Virus record (IMG/VR): IMGVR_UViG_3300030103_001804
Span: 1-57,821 of that record
From: a virus
Length of the DNA: 57,821 nt
Strand: one strand, 5' to 3'
In this document: piece after piece, positions 1-5,667 of the stretch
Numbering within the stretch: position 1 is the stretch's first letter
Layout of the letters: each line of letters opens with the position of its first letter
Position numbers and translations under genes: made by a program
Notes under the pieces: model-generated
Seen by the model: only the letters and a program-made list of their open reading frames with translations
What the model was told of the DNA's origin: nothing
Databases searched by the model: none

Positions 1-331
1 CAAAGCTAGTTATAAACTTAGGCTTTGGCGCGGTGTAGCCTTGTGCGCTAGGCTGCCAGTATTTAGCTGGCAAGCCACCATTAACCATAACCCAAAGCAT
101 TTGCCCAAAGTGGCCTATTGCCTTGCCGTTGGCTGGCTGCATAGCACGCCAAAAGTTAGCACCGCCCATAAGCGCATTGGCTTGCACGGCGGCTGGCAAT
201 AGCTGCACGTTAATATTGCCAATGCCATTAGCAGTAATAAACGCCTTAATAGCAAGGCTGCAATAAACGCCTTGGCTACCCAAATTTGCGGCTGTAAAAG
301 CTGCCGCTGCTTGTGTGTTTGTGTTACCCAT
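1..331 (-). CDS. Asp/Glu-free protein of the GA/TC-free segment (partial)
   Basis: Open from an ATG at 331 to the window edge; 110 residues are visible and the C-terminus lies outside. The reading begins MGNTNTQAAAAF and includes GGANFWRAMQP and LPAKYWQPSAQGY. There is no Asp or Glu, Ser uses only AGC, Ile only ATT/ATA, and the only charged residues are a few Lys and one Arg, so it is strongly basic. The leader AAAAAGGGG lies 7 nt before the ATG, a Shine-Dalgarno in which G replaces A and could pair by G:U wobble. The coding frame is clear but I do not recognise the family; it may be an amino-acid-restricted version of a known protein. Two hairpins lie just upstream. Confidence 0.75.
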   Translation of the reverse strand, partial: MGNTNTQAAAAFTAANLGSQGVYCSLAIKAFITANGIGNINVQLLPAAVQANALMGGANFWRAMQPANGKAIGHFGQMLWVMVNGGLPAKYWQPSAQGYTAPKPKFITSF

Positions 332-417
332 TGGTAAACCCCTTTTTAGTTAATGCCGCCGCCCTATGCGGTGGCTACACCTATTTTATGCCATAGGTGG
401 CATATGCTTGTAAACCC
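332..417 (-). promoter_or_regulatory. Two consecutive hairpins in a GA-free leader
   Basis: Upstream of the gene starting at 331 are two inverted repeats. One has arms 355-362 and 368-375 (8 bp with one G:T wobble). The other has arms 378-384 and 393-399 (7 bp, perfect). The copy of GGGGTTTAC at 410-418 (minus strand) touches their left flank. The leader then runs into AAAAAGGGG and the ATG at 331. This could be a structured 5' leader or a terminator-like element after 418-486; no T-run follows the stems. Confidence 0.4.
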
Positions 418-486
418 CTAAAAGCACATTGCTACAAAAATAATTACAAGCACACCTAGCAACCCCATTAGCATTTGTGCCGCCAT
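418..486 (-). CDS. Possible 22-aa membrane micropeptide overlapping the upstream gene
   Basis: An ATG at 486 opens a 22-codon frame ending in TAG at 418-420. The product is almost a single hydrophobic helix (core GLLGVLVIIFVAMCF). An alternative start ATG overlaps the TAA of the upstream gene as TAATG, giving 16 residues and suggesting coupled translation. The frame has no Asp or Glu, as the segment dictates. Its small size makes chance possible. Confidence 0.3.
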   Translation of the reverse strand: MAAQMLMGLLGVLVIIFVAMCF

Positions 487-656
487 GCGCTTAAATAGCC
501 AAAGCCAAACAGCACCGCACCATAAACAAGCATAAAAGCATTTATGTAATGGTGGCTAAAAATAGGTGGCAGTACAAATGCGCCAGTGGCGGCAAACATT
601 AAGGTAACGCCAGCCACCATGCATAAGGTGCAAAAAAACATATATAAATAAACCAT
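468..656 (-). CDS. Small membrane protein lacking Asp/Glu
   Basis: 62 residues, starting MVYLYMFFCT. Two hydrophobic segments (about 3-30 and 38-57) flank an FSHHYIN turn, and the tail is AWRHKC, predicting a two-pass inner-membrane protein with a positive C-terminus. I chose the ATG at 656 rather than 668 because GGGG lies 6 nt upstream and the same GGGGTTTAC leader precedes the next gene. No Asp or Glu codon occurs; the stop is TAA. Family unknown; a holin-like or other membrane role would be a guess. Confidence 0.6.
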   Translation of the reverse strand: MVYLYMFFCTLCMVAGVTLMFAATGAFVLPPIFSHHYINAFMLVYGAVLFGFGYLSAWRHKC

Positions 657-668
657 AGTAAACCCCAT

Positions 669-837
669 TGGTTAGTTGCGTTATGTAAATAGCTAAAAGC
701 TAAACCACGCTCCGGCAAGTGGCAATGTGGTCAAACGCATCGCTGCCAGATTTGTTTATGATATGATATTATATAAGGGATCATCCTAATGATCGGATGG
801 ATAGACAGTCAATCCATCCATCCATCCGTCAGGGTAC
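669..837. other. Right boundary of the GA/TC-free segment and intergenic spacer
   Basis: 669-710 is still GA/TC-free; 711-750 contains only isolated TC/GA; beyond that composition is normal. The stretch 751-777 is AT-rich. At 795-819 an inverted repeat has GGATGGAT and ATCCATCC arms around a 9-nt loop, and the right arm continues as further ATCC repeats to 827. No attachment-site duplication can be recognised because only one boundary is visible. No gene seen. Confidence 0.5.
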
Positions 838-870
838 AAAAAATGGTAGGGCAACCGAAGTCGCCCTACC
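838..870 (-). terminator. Rho-independent terminator with TTCG tetraloop
   Basis: On the minus strand an 11-bp stem (arms at 845-855 and 860-870, one G:T pair) closes a TTCG loop and is followed by ATTTTTT. It lies immediately downstream of the gene ending at 878 and would insulate the GA/TC-free segment from transcription entering from the right. Confidence 0.85.
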
Positions 871-877
871 GCTGGGG

Positions 878-1222
878 TTAGCCTATTTCATGGTACGTCC
901 AATTACCAATAGCCATGTGTGGCATGAGGTCTGGCTCGTCACAGCTGCACCATGCCCAGCCGTCATTAGGCCGCTCCTCAAATTGGCTCCAATTACCACG
1001 GTCATCGTACCAGTAAATTATGCAGTCTTGGTTGCTCCAACTTGGCGCATCGTCCTCGTCAAAGAGCTCCTTATCGCTTTGGTAGTTAATGTACACATTA
1101 CGATAAAACCGTAACCCCACAATAAGGTTGCCGACCTCTTGTATGCTGGCAGTATGCCCTACCGCCAGCCGTGTCGTAAAACTATTGTGGTGGTCAATTA
1201 TATAAACACCATACTTAGCCAT
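878..1222 (-). CDS. Conserved-looking phage protein of unknown function
   Basis: 114 residues, acidic and tryptophan-rich (for example ELFDEDDAPSW and NWTYHEIG at the end), soluble, no recognised motif. The ATG overlaps the TAA of the upstream gene (TAATG), so the two are probably translated together. It is followed by a strong terminator. Its many GA-containing codons contrast with the segment to its left. Confidence 0.6.
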   Translation of the reverse strand: MAKYGVYIIDHHNSFTTRLAVGHTASIQEVGNLIVGLRFYRNVYINYQSDKELFDEDDAPSWSNQDCIIYWYDDRGNWSQFEERPNDGWAWCSCDEPDLMPHMAIGNWTYHEIG

Positions 1223-1434
1223 TACTTGACCTCCTTTTGCTCAAGGTAAAGCATAGCTAGCTTACCTATGACGTCGCCCTTGGGTATGCTTACACTACTA
1301 AGGCCATGCTGCACCATGAGCTCACTTTGCATAATAGCTTGCACCTGTAGCACGAGCTCGTTTTGGCGCACAGTAAGCGCAACGCCTTTGGTAGCCCCTC
1401 GTTTCAAATTACCATTAGGTATTTTATTTGTCAT
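1222..1434 (-). CDS. Small protein of unknown function
   Basis: 70 residues, basic N-terminus (MTNKIPNGNLKRGATKG) followed by a Leu/Gln-rich helical region. Preceded by GAGGTAACA as ribosome-binding site. First gene of a two-gene unit with 878-1222. The family is not recognised; a small DNA-binding or accessory protein is possible. Confidence 0.55.
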   Translation of the reverse strand: MTNKIPNGNLKRGATKGVALTVRQNELVLQVQAIMQSELMVQHGLSSVSIPKGDVIGKLAMLYLEQKEVK

Positions 1435-1572
1435 TGTTACCTCGTTTTGTACCCGTTACCATTATTAGCAACAGTATTAAAGTAACACATGGTGCGTCAC
1501 TGAGTGTCCTACTTGGTCACTCTGACGTCTTAAGATGTCTGGCTCTGATGTCTTTTGAGTTCATTAGTTATT

Positions 1573-1596
1573 GTGTATATGATAGTACATATACAC
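1573..1596. promoter_or_regulatory. Perfect inverted repeat, possible operator
   Basis: Arms GTGTATATG and CATATACAC (9 bp, perfect) flank a 6-nt centre. On the minus strand the centre reads TACTAT, a plausible -10 element, with ATGACG 16 nt upstream as a weak -35. It lies about 140 nt upstream of the 1222-1434 gene in a 241-nt gap. A repressor-controlled promoter is an inference. Confidence 0.4.
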
Positions 1597-1636
1597 GAAG
1601 GATCGTCATCCATCCGTTTCTATCAATCCATCCATC

Positions 1637-1666
1637 CAAAAAAGAAGGGCGACCAATCGGCCGCCC
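1637..1666 (-). terminator. Rho-independent terminator
   Basis: On the minus strand an 8-bp GC-rich stem (arms at 1647-1654 and 1659-1666, one G:T) with a GATT loop is followed by TTCTTTTTT. It lies just downstream of the gene at 1676-2134. Confidence 0.85.
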
Positions 1667-1675
1667 ATCCTGTGA

Positions 1676-2134
1676 TTACTTGGCTGGGATAACGAACAGC
1701 TCAACGAAAGCATTGCCCCATGTCGCCTTGGCTGATGGGGACTGTCCACCATTAAGCGCGTCCAACAAAGCATGGAAGCGACGTGCTTTAATGGCGCGAT
1801 GCGCGTTGTCCACGTCTGTTAAGGTGATCGGGTCCATGTGGGAGTTGATCAACTGCCAGACTACCATGCCGCGGAGCGACATTTTGGGCGACCCGTCAGC
1901 GTCCCATAAGGTTTTCTTCTTTTCCCAAGGGAAGGGGAGCTCCGTAGCAGGGTCAACCTCAACAATGGTGCGGACGCCTACATTGTTTGGATTGCCACCA
2001 GCATGCTGCTGGACAAACGTAAAGATGTCCTCGGCAGTAACGCCTTGGGACTTGCGATCCTCAGGCAACTCATTGATACCACGAAAAACGACTTCTGCCT
2101 CTTGGGACTTTTTAACTACAGCTGATTTAGCCAT
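1676..2134 (-). CDS. Phage protein of unknown function
   Basis: 152 residues, starting MAKSAVVKKS with GTAGAAAGGAGC as ribosome-binding site. It is soluble and mixed alpha/beta, with a Trp/Pro patch (LPFPWEKKKTLWD) and a helical C-terminal half. It is a single-gene unit with its own terminator. Not recognised; its position downstream of the terminase small subunit and nuclease would suit packaging or DNA metabolism, but this is context only. Confidence 0.6.
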   Translation of the reverse strand: MAKSAVVKKSQEAEVVFRGINELPEDRKSQGVTAEDIFTFVQQHAGGNPNNVGVRTIVEVDPATELPFPWEKKKTLWDADGSPKMSLRGMVVWQLINSHMDPITLTDVDNAHRAIKARRFHALLDALNGGQSPSAKATWGNAFVELFVIPAK

Positions 2135-2283
2135 AACGATGCTCCTTTCTACGAGCAGTACCGCGACACCATTGCCGCTTTGGTAAGTATAGAGTAGCGC
2201 AGTTGATGGCTGATGTAAACACTTATTTTATCATTTTGAGTAAAAAAGATGCCGCCATATCTGAGGCCAGATGTCTTTTGATC

Positions 2284-2709
2284 TCAGGAATCATCGCTCT
2301 TCATCAGTCGTCCGAGTACTCTTGCCCATCCATCATGGTCAATCGGCCATTCCATCCGATCATCGTAGACTGGATCTCCATCCATCAATCTCTGGCTCAG
2401 GTGCCGACCATCCAAAAATAATAGCTGGCCTGATGAAGGATGATGAACCAAGTTCCAAACGCATCCACCAACAGAGGTTCTTGAGGTCTGCCATGCTATT
2501 TGATGAGGACGCCACTGTGGGAACTTCTTGTCAGACTTTGTCGTAAGAACCTTTAGCTCAACCCAGAAGTCCTTGCCGTTCAAGCAACCGTTGACGTCAG
2601 GCACTCCTGGACTAGCCCACGACTCCATCCTAGTCCAATGCACCCCGAGGGACTTGGTTCCATCCCGTAGTGATTTCCAAAATTTAGACTCAGGTTTCTT
2701 TGTTGCCAT
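2284..2709 (-). CDS. PD-(D/E)xK family nuclease
   Basis: 141 residues. The core SPGVPDVNGCL, then DFWVELKVL (residues about 35-55), gives the PD...ExK arrangement of metal-dependent nucleases of the VRR-NUC/Holliday-resolvase type. The HQIAWQ helix and GGCVWNLVHH strand that follow are usual in phage members. It could act in recombination or processing of replicating DNA. The start overlaps the end of the small terminase gene by 20 nt. Confidence 0.7.
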   Translation of the reverse strand: MATKKPESKFWKSLRDGTKSLGVHWTRMESWASPGVPDVNGCLNGKDFWVELKVLTTKSDKKFPQWRPHQIAWQTSRTSVGGCVWNLVHHPSSGQLLFLDGRHLSQRLMDGDPVYDDRMEWPIDHDGWARVLGRLMKSDDS

Positions 2710-3244
2710 CAGGTAGAACCTCCAAGTTATCCATGTCTATGACAGGGCTGGTTGCTTCTACCAATGCTGGGAACTCTTGCTGGATACGCTTAATTTCATT
2801 GACCACTTCTTCTTTACTCATTTGGTCAATCTTACCATGCAGTATTTCTTTGCGATCAATGTACAGCCCAGCCGCCTGACCTCTTGACTTTTCAGCTGTG
2901 ACCGCCGCCGCATAGTTTCCATTCTGCAAAGCCACATCACGGAGTTGTGCTAACTTCTGCACATGGCTTTCAAAAGTTACCTCATACTTCTGCTGTAACT
3001 CTTTTTTGATTTCACGCACCCTGTCCAAAACCTGTGGATAGCTACGTCCGTTAAGCATATGACTTGCAATAGAGTGTGCATTAGATTCAGCGTACCCTGC
3101 CCTGATCGCTGCTTCCGTTTGCGTAACCTCTTCTGTAGCATAAATCATTGCAAACTTTTCCTGCATGGGTGTCAGCCCTTTTTCCACCCGAGGGTTAGCT
3201 ACAATGTCCAAACTATTTTTATGAGTGACTTTTGCCTTTGCCAT
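2690..3244 (-). CDS. terS: Terminase small subunit
   Basis: 184 residues. After a basic N-terminus comes LTPMQEKFAMIYA followed by TQTEAAIRAGYAES (about 24-53), the helix-turn-helix signature of the Terminase_2 family that binds the packaging site. A coiled oligomerisation region follows, with an acidic C-terminus. Length suits the family. It lies over 50 kb from the large subunit at the right end of the window, so the two are adjacent only if the genome is circular, and even then with the left genes between them. Confidence 0.8.
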   Translation of the reverse strand: MAKAKVTHKNSLDIVANPRVEKGLTPMQEKFAMIYATEEVTQTEAAIRAGYAESNAHSIASHMLNGRSYPQVLDRVREIKKELQQKYEVTFESHVQKLAQLRDVALQNGNYAAAVTAEKSRGQAAGLYIDRKEILHGKIDQMSKEEVVNEIKRIQQEFPALVEATSPVIDMDNLEVLPDGNKET

Positions 3245-3327
3245 AAAGTCATACTACTTTTCTATAATAGGAAGGTAAATAGAAATCGAGTCATTACAAA
3301 AAACCAACCGCTTCAAGTCGCGTAGCT

Positions 3328-3343
3328 GTCTAAAGTTTTAGAC
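3328..3343. promoter_or_regulatory. 16-bp palindrome, possible operator
   Basis: GTCTAAA and TTTAGAC arms, 7 bp perfect, separated by two bases. It lies about 85 nt upstream of the small terminase gene and downstream of the promoter-like motif at 3445-3467, a position suited to repressor binding. Confidence 0.35.
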
Positions 3344-3444
3344 ATAATATATGATTCAGTAACATAACCCTTTGATATGATTGTATAGCCAGATAACATA
3401 TATTTGAATATCGGATAGAGTACCATACCCCATATTTCATTTCT

Positions 3445-3467
3445 GGTACTATATATAAAAGTGATGC
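3445..3467 (-). promoter_or_regulatory. Recurrent phage promoter-like motif (copy 1)
   Basis: The minus strand reads GCATCACTTTTATATATAG, close to motifs at 4675-4700 and 5134-5160 and the plus-strand copy at 23255-23280. It faces the small terminase gene at 3244. Confidence 0.45.
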
Positions 3468-3580
3468 AATATCAGAGAGCCATGATCCGTAGACCATGAC
3501 CCTTGACCCTTTTGTTGTTTACAGAAGTTGAATTAGCACAGCGATTATTGTTGGCAATGTATCCCAGATCATATCCATAT

Positions 3581-3985
3581 CTACCACCAACAGTGATACA
3601 CGACTTGTGTACCTTCTGCCATTGCTTGCCGAGCGGCTGTTACAAACTGATGGTCATATTCCATATGCTCTTTTACCGACTCCTCTTGGAATTGGTGACC
3701 ATAGAAAAAACCACCTTCACTAATATTTTCGGCGTACCCTGTGAGTACAGCTTTTTCAAGCTGGTCAATATCAGATTCGGTAAGTACCATATCATTGCAG
3801 TTAAGCTCAACGTCTGGTCTGCCAGTTTTTTCAACCCACAGTTTCTCCATAAAATCTTGAAGCCGAGCATGTTTACGCCAGTAAAACTCTTGGTCAGCCA
3901 TTTTTACAGTATACTCTTTACCAGTATCTGTATCGGTGCGTTTTTCGGTTTTAACACCAATCATACCATATTGATCAAGTCCCAT
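3581..3985 (-). CDS. Conserved MGLDQY-type protein of unknown function
   Basis: 134 residues. The N-terminus MGLDQYGM, the EFYWRKHARL motif, the GGFFYG motif and the terminal VVYHCWW match a widespread phage and bacterial family without known function. The start is fixed by GGAGGTTTC six bases before the ATG. It begins a run with 3998-4390 and 4400-4636. Confidence 0.7.
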   Translation of the reverse strand: MGLDQYGMIGVKTEKRTDTDTGKEYTVKMADQEFYWRKHARLQDFMEKLWVEKTGRPDVELNCNDMVLTESDIDQLEKAVLTGYAENISEGGFFYGHQFQEESVKEHMEYDHQFVTAARQAMAEGTQVVYHCWW

Positions 3986-3997
3986 TGAAACCTCCTT

Positions 3998-4390
3998 CTA
4001 ACATTCTGCTTCAAACACGCACTGTCCTTGCTCAGTGATAGACCCTAAAATTTTAGTGCCTAACTCATACCTCGCATACCATTGTAAGATATTCTTAACA
4101 TCTTTTTCAGTAAAACGAGTATCACAATGCTTGTTAAGATATTCCATTAAACGTACATCACTGTAACTATCGTTTGCCTTAAAAAATTCGTCCAAATGAG
4201 ATTTGGCATCGCCTAATTCTTTAAGACATGTTTCCAAGCCAGTACGAACACTAGGTTTATGCTCCTCATAAAACTCATATTCAAGGTGAGCAGGTTGGTA
4301 GCCTTCTACACCAAAAAAATCCGCATCATCAGATGACTGCACGGCAAACCAAAATTTGCCTTCAATATCGCCTTGGTAATATCTTCCCAT
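3998..4390 (-). CDS. Conserved MGRYYQGD-type protein of unknown function
   Basis: 130 residues. The N-terminus MGRYYQGDIEGKFWFAVQSS is characteristic of a conserved family seen in phages and bacteria. The remainder is acidic and helical (for example FTEKDVKNILQWYARY). Strong ribosome-binding site AGGAGGGTAC. No enzymatic motif is visible. Confidence 0.65.
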   Translation of the reverse strand: MGRYYQGDIEGKFWFAVQSSDDADFFGVEGYQPAHLEYEFYEEHKPSVRTGLETCLKELGDAKSHLDEFFKANDSYSDVRLMEYLNKHCDTRFTEKDVKNILQWYARYELGTKILGSITEQGQCVFEAEC

Positions 4391-4399
4391 TGTACCCTC

Positions 4400-4636
4400 C
4401 TATATATCTAATTCTTTGCAACTTGTTTGATAAGCCACATCTTCTTCACAAATAGGACATGGTGTTTTATCCATATCGCTATATACCCGAGCATAATTAT
4501 TGCCGAGCATTGGCATACCGCAAAGAGTGGTATGCGCTCCCGGAACACTGAAGTGCTGTTGGCCGAGTTTTTTAGTCCACTCATGCAAGCCAAGATCACT
4601 AGCAACTTTGGAAACATAATTTATAACTTCACTCAT
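4400..4636 (-). CDS. Small Cys-containing protein, possible zinc binder
   Basis: 78 residues from the ATG at 4636; the upstream in-frame ATG at 4648 lies at the GGAGG itself. The C-terminal half has TLCGMPML and then CPICEEDV, so Cys pairs may hold zinc, with nearby His residues. First gene of the unit driven by the motif at 4675-4700. Family not recognised. Confidence 0.55.
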   Translation of the reverse strand: MSEVINYVSKVASDLGLHEWTKKLGQQHFSVPGAHTTLCGMPMLGNNYARVYSDMDKTPCPICEEDVAYQTSCKELDI

Positions 4637-4674
4637 TGAAACCTCCATTGGTTGAGTCCGTAAGCAACTGCCTA

Positions 4675-4700
4675 CCCCTATATAATAAGGTGTGATGCCC
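4675..4700 (-). promoter_or_regulatory. Recurrent phage promoter-like motif (copy 2)
   Basis: The minus strand reads CATCACACCTTATTATATAG preceded by CTCTTTGG. Nearly the same arrangement is found at 5134-5160. It lies 40 nt upstream of the 4636 start. An adjacent inverted repeat (CCCAAAGAGTA arms, about 4699-4729) may end transcription from the right or act as an operator. Confidence 0.5.
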
Positions 4701-4737
4701 CAAAGAGTATAAGTAATTACTCTTTGGGACTATTTTG

Positions 4738-4800
4738 TTAATCGTATACCCACGCAATGATGAGCAGCATTATCACACCTAAAACGGCAAAGAGTATCAT
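4738..4800 (-). CDS. 20-aa membrane micropeptide
   Basis: The frame begins at the ATG overlapping the TGA of the upstream gene (ATGA) and ends with TAA at 4738-4740. The product is 20 residues, one hydrophobic helix with a Trp-Val-Tyr-Asp end (core FAVLGVIMLLIIAWVYD). The coupled start and clean transmembrane composition argue that it is translated. Confidence 0.45.
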   Translation of the reverse strand: MILFAVLGVIMLLIIAWVYD

Positions 4801-5096
4801 GCCGCCCAACGATCAGCTTGTAAGGCTATAATGTAATCGTAAATAGCCTGTTGCCCTTCTTCATCCTGAGCATAGATTACCTTGCGGCAAGTTTCAAACC
4901 CATGCCCGTCAAACTGCACATTGGTTAAAAGATAATGTGTAACCTGACCAACTTCCTGAGGGATATAAACTGTGGTGATGGCAATAAACTGGTCATCACT
5001 GATATCCACGGTGAGGACATTTTCATTGAGGATAGGGTCGCTGAAAAACTTGCCATCAGCGAGGACTTTTACGCTTTTAAGAAATTGAGTAGCCAT
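4797..5096 (-). CDS. Phage protein of unknown function
   Basis: 99 residues, beginning MATQFLKSVKVLADG, mostly beta-strand with an acidic helical C-terminus. The leader AAAGGAGGTAGC is strong. Followed by the overlapping micropeptide at 4738-4800. Unrecognised. Confidence 0.6.
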   Translation of the reverse strand: MATQFLKSVKVLADGKFFSDPILNENVLTVDISDDQFIAITTVYIPQEVGQVTHYLLTNVQFDGHGFETCRKVIYAQDEEGQQAIYDYIIALQADRWAA

Positions 5097-5133
5097 TGCT
5101 ACCTCCTTTTGTTGATGTAGCCCCTATTGGCTA

Positions 5134-5160
5134 CCATTATATAATAAAGTCTGATGGGCA
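5134..5160 (-). promoter_or_regulatory. Recurrent phage promoter-like motif (copy 3)
   Basis: The minus strand reads CATCAGACTTTATTATATAA after CTCTTTGCC, 40 nt before the gene starting at 5096. It contains a perfect TATAAT. Closely matches copy 2. Confidence 0.55.
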
Positions 5161-5189
5161 AAGAGGTTGTTCTAATAACTCATCATGAA

Positions 5190-5215
5190 TAAAAAGACGG
5201 TCGCCGTAGCGACCG
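5190..5215 (-). terminator. Rho-independent terminator
   Basis: A 7-bp GC-rich stem (arms 5198-5204 and 5209-5215) with a 4-nt loop is followed on the minus strand by TCTTTTTATT. It ends the unit 6338-5238, just before the promoter at 5134-5160. Confidence 0.85.
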
Positions 5216-5237
5216 CCAGTACTCTAAGGGAGGAAGT

Positions 5238-5456
5238 TTATGATTGCTCATCTTTTAACATCGCGCAAGTAGCATCCGCAAGATTCTGTGCGCGGATACC
5301 AGTATGCTCATCTATGAATACTTCTATTTCATCAGGATCCATCAATCCGCATTTATTAAGTTCTTCAGCACAATGCCGTGCATCAATCTCACCATCGATG
5401 AATTGGTTTTGGATATGCTCTGTAACTTCCATCGCCCATGCTTTGACTTTACCCAT
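5238..5456 (-). CDS. Small acidic protein of unknown function
   Basis: 72 residues, helical and acidic (for example LMDPDEIEVFIDEH), no motif recognised. The start at 5456 overlaps the end of the previous gene by a few bases; GGAGG lies upstream. Last gene of its unit before the terminator. Confidence 0.55.
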   Translation of the reverse strand: MGKVKAWAMEVTEHIQNQFIDGEIDARHCAEELNKCGLMDPDEIEVFIDEHTGIRAQNLADATCAMLKDEQS

Positions 5457-5667
5457 CACCCATTACCTCCATTGCTTTTTTTGCTGAAGAAGCCCTCATT
5501 GAAATATCTGGTATCTCCTCATCAAACAACTGAGAGAATGTATCTTCTAATAAATCCCCAACAGTATCTTGATTATCTGTACCGCCATGAACACGTTTAG
5601 TATCTAACAATCCGTTTACTTTCAATGTTTTGTAAACATCTATCAGATTAAAATATACCTCATCCAT
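5449..5667 (-). CDS. Small acidic protein of unknown function
   Basis: 72 residues, acidic, beginning MDEVYFNLIDVYKTLKV. It overlaps both neighbours by a few bases, the pattern of a translationally coupled run. No known domain. Confidence 0.55.
   Translation of the reverse strand: MDEVYFNLIDVYKTLKVNGLLDTKRVHGGTDNQDTVGDLLEDTFSQLFDEEIPDISMRASSAKKAMEVMGDG

Larger units (their letters stand above)
1..710. other. Segment completely lacking GA/TC dinucleotides
   Basis: Reading all 710 bases, I find no GA and no TC on the given strand, so neither occurs on the other strand. At equal base usage about 89 would be expected (709/8). The first TC is at 711-712, followed by TC at 731-732 and 740-741 and GA at 749-750; normal sequence follows. 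Neighbouring DNA such as 781-1222 is rich in both. The segment is not low-complexity: it holds two ordinary-looking genes with start codons, stops and ribosome-binding sites. It continues past the left edge, so its full size is unknown. I do not know what enforces the avoidance. Confidence 0.97.
3245..3580. other. Intergenic regulatory region, no convincing gene
   Basis: A gap of 336 bases that is very AT-rich. It holds a 16-bp palindrome at 3328-3343 (GTCTAAA arms around GT), a promoter-like motif at 3445-3467, and several ATATC words. A 55-codon minus-strand frame lies here but has a poor ribosome-binding site and no recognisable features, so I do not call it. Confidence 0.5.

Noticed and set aside
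1-710. Explanation of GA/TC absence by low complexity, base bias or CRISPR-like repeats
   Set aside because: All four bases and most other dinucleotides are present, there are no periodic repeats, and genes with proper starts and stops lie within.
797-1114. Plus-strand frame of 105 codons near the terminator
   Set aside because: It overlaps the well-formed minus-strand gene 878-1222, begins in repeats and a terminator, and lacks a ribosome-binding site.
3245-3580. A 55-codon minus-strand frame in the intergenic region
   Set aside because: It crosses promoter and palindrome elements and has no good start signal or recognisable composition.
3503-3988. Plus-strand frame of 161 codons
   Set aside because: It is antisense to the conserved MGLDQY-type gene (3581-3985), which has a strong ribosome-binding site and family motifs.
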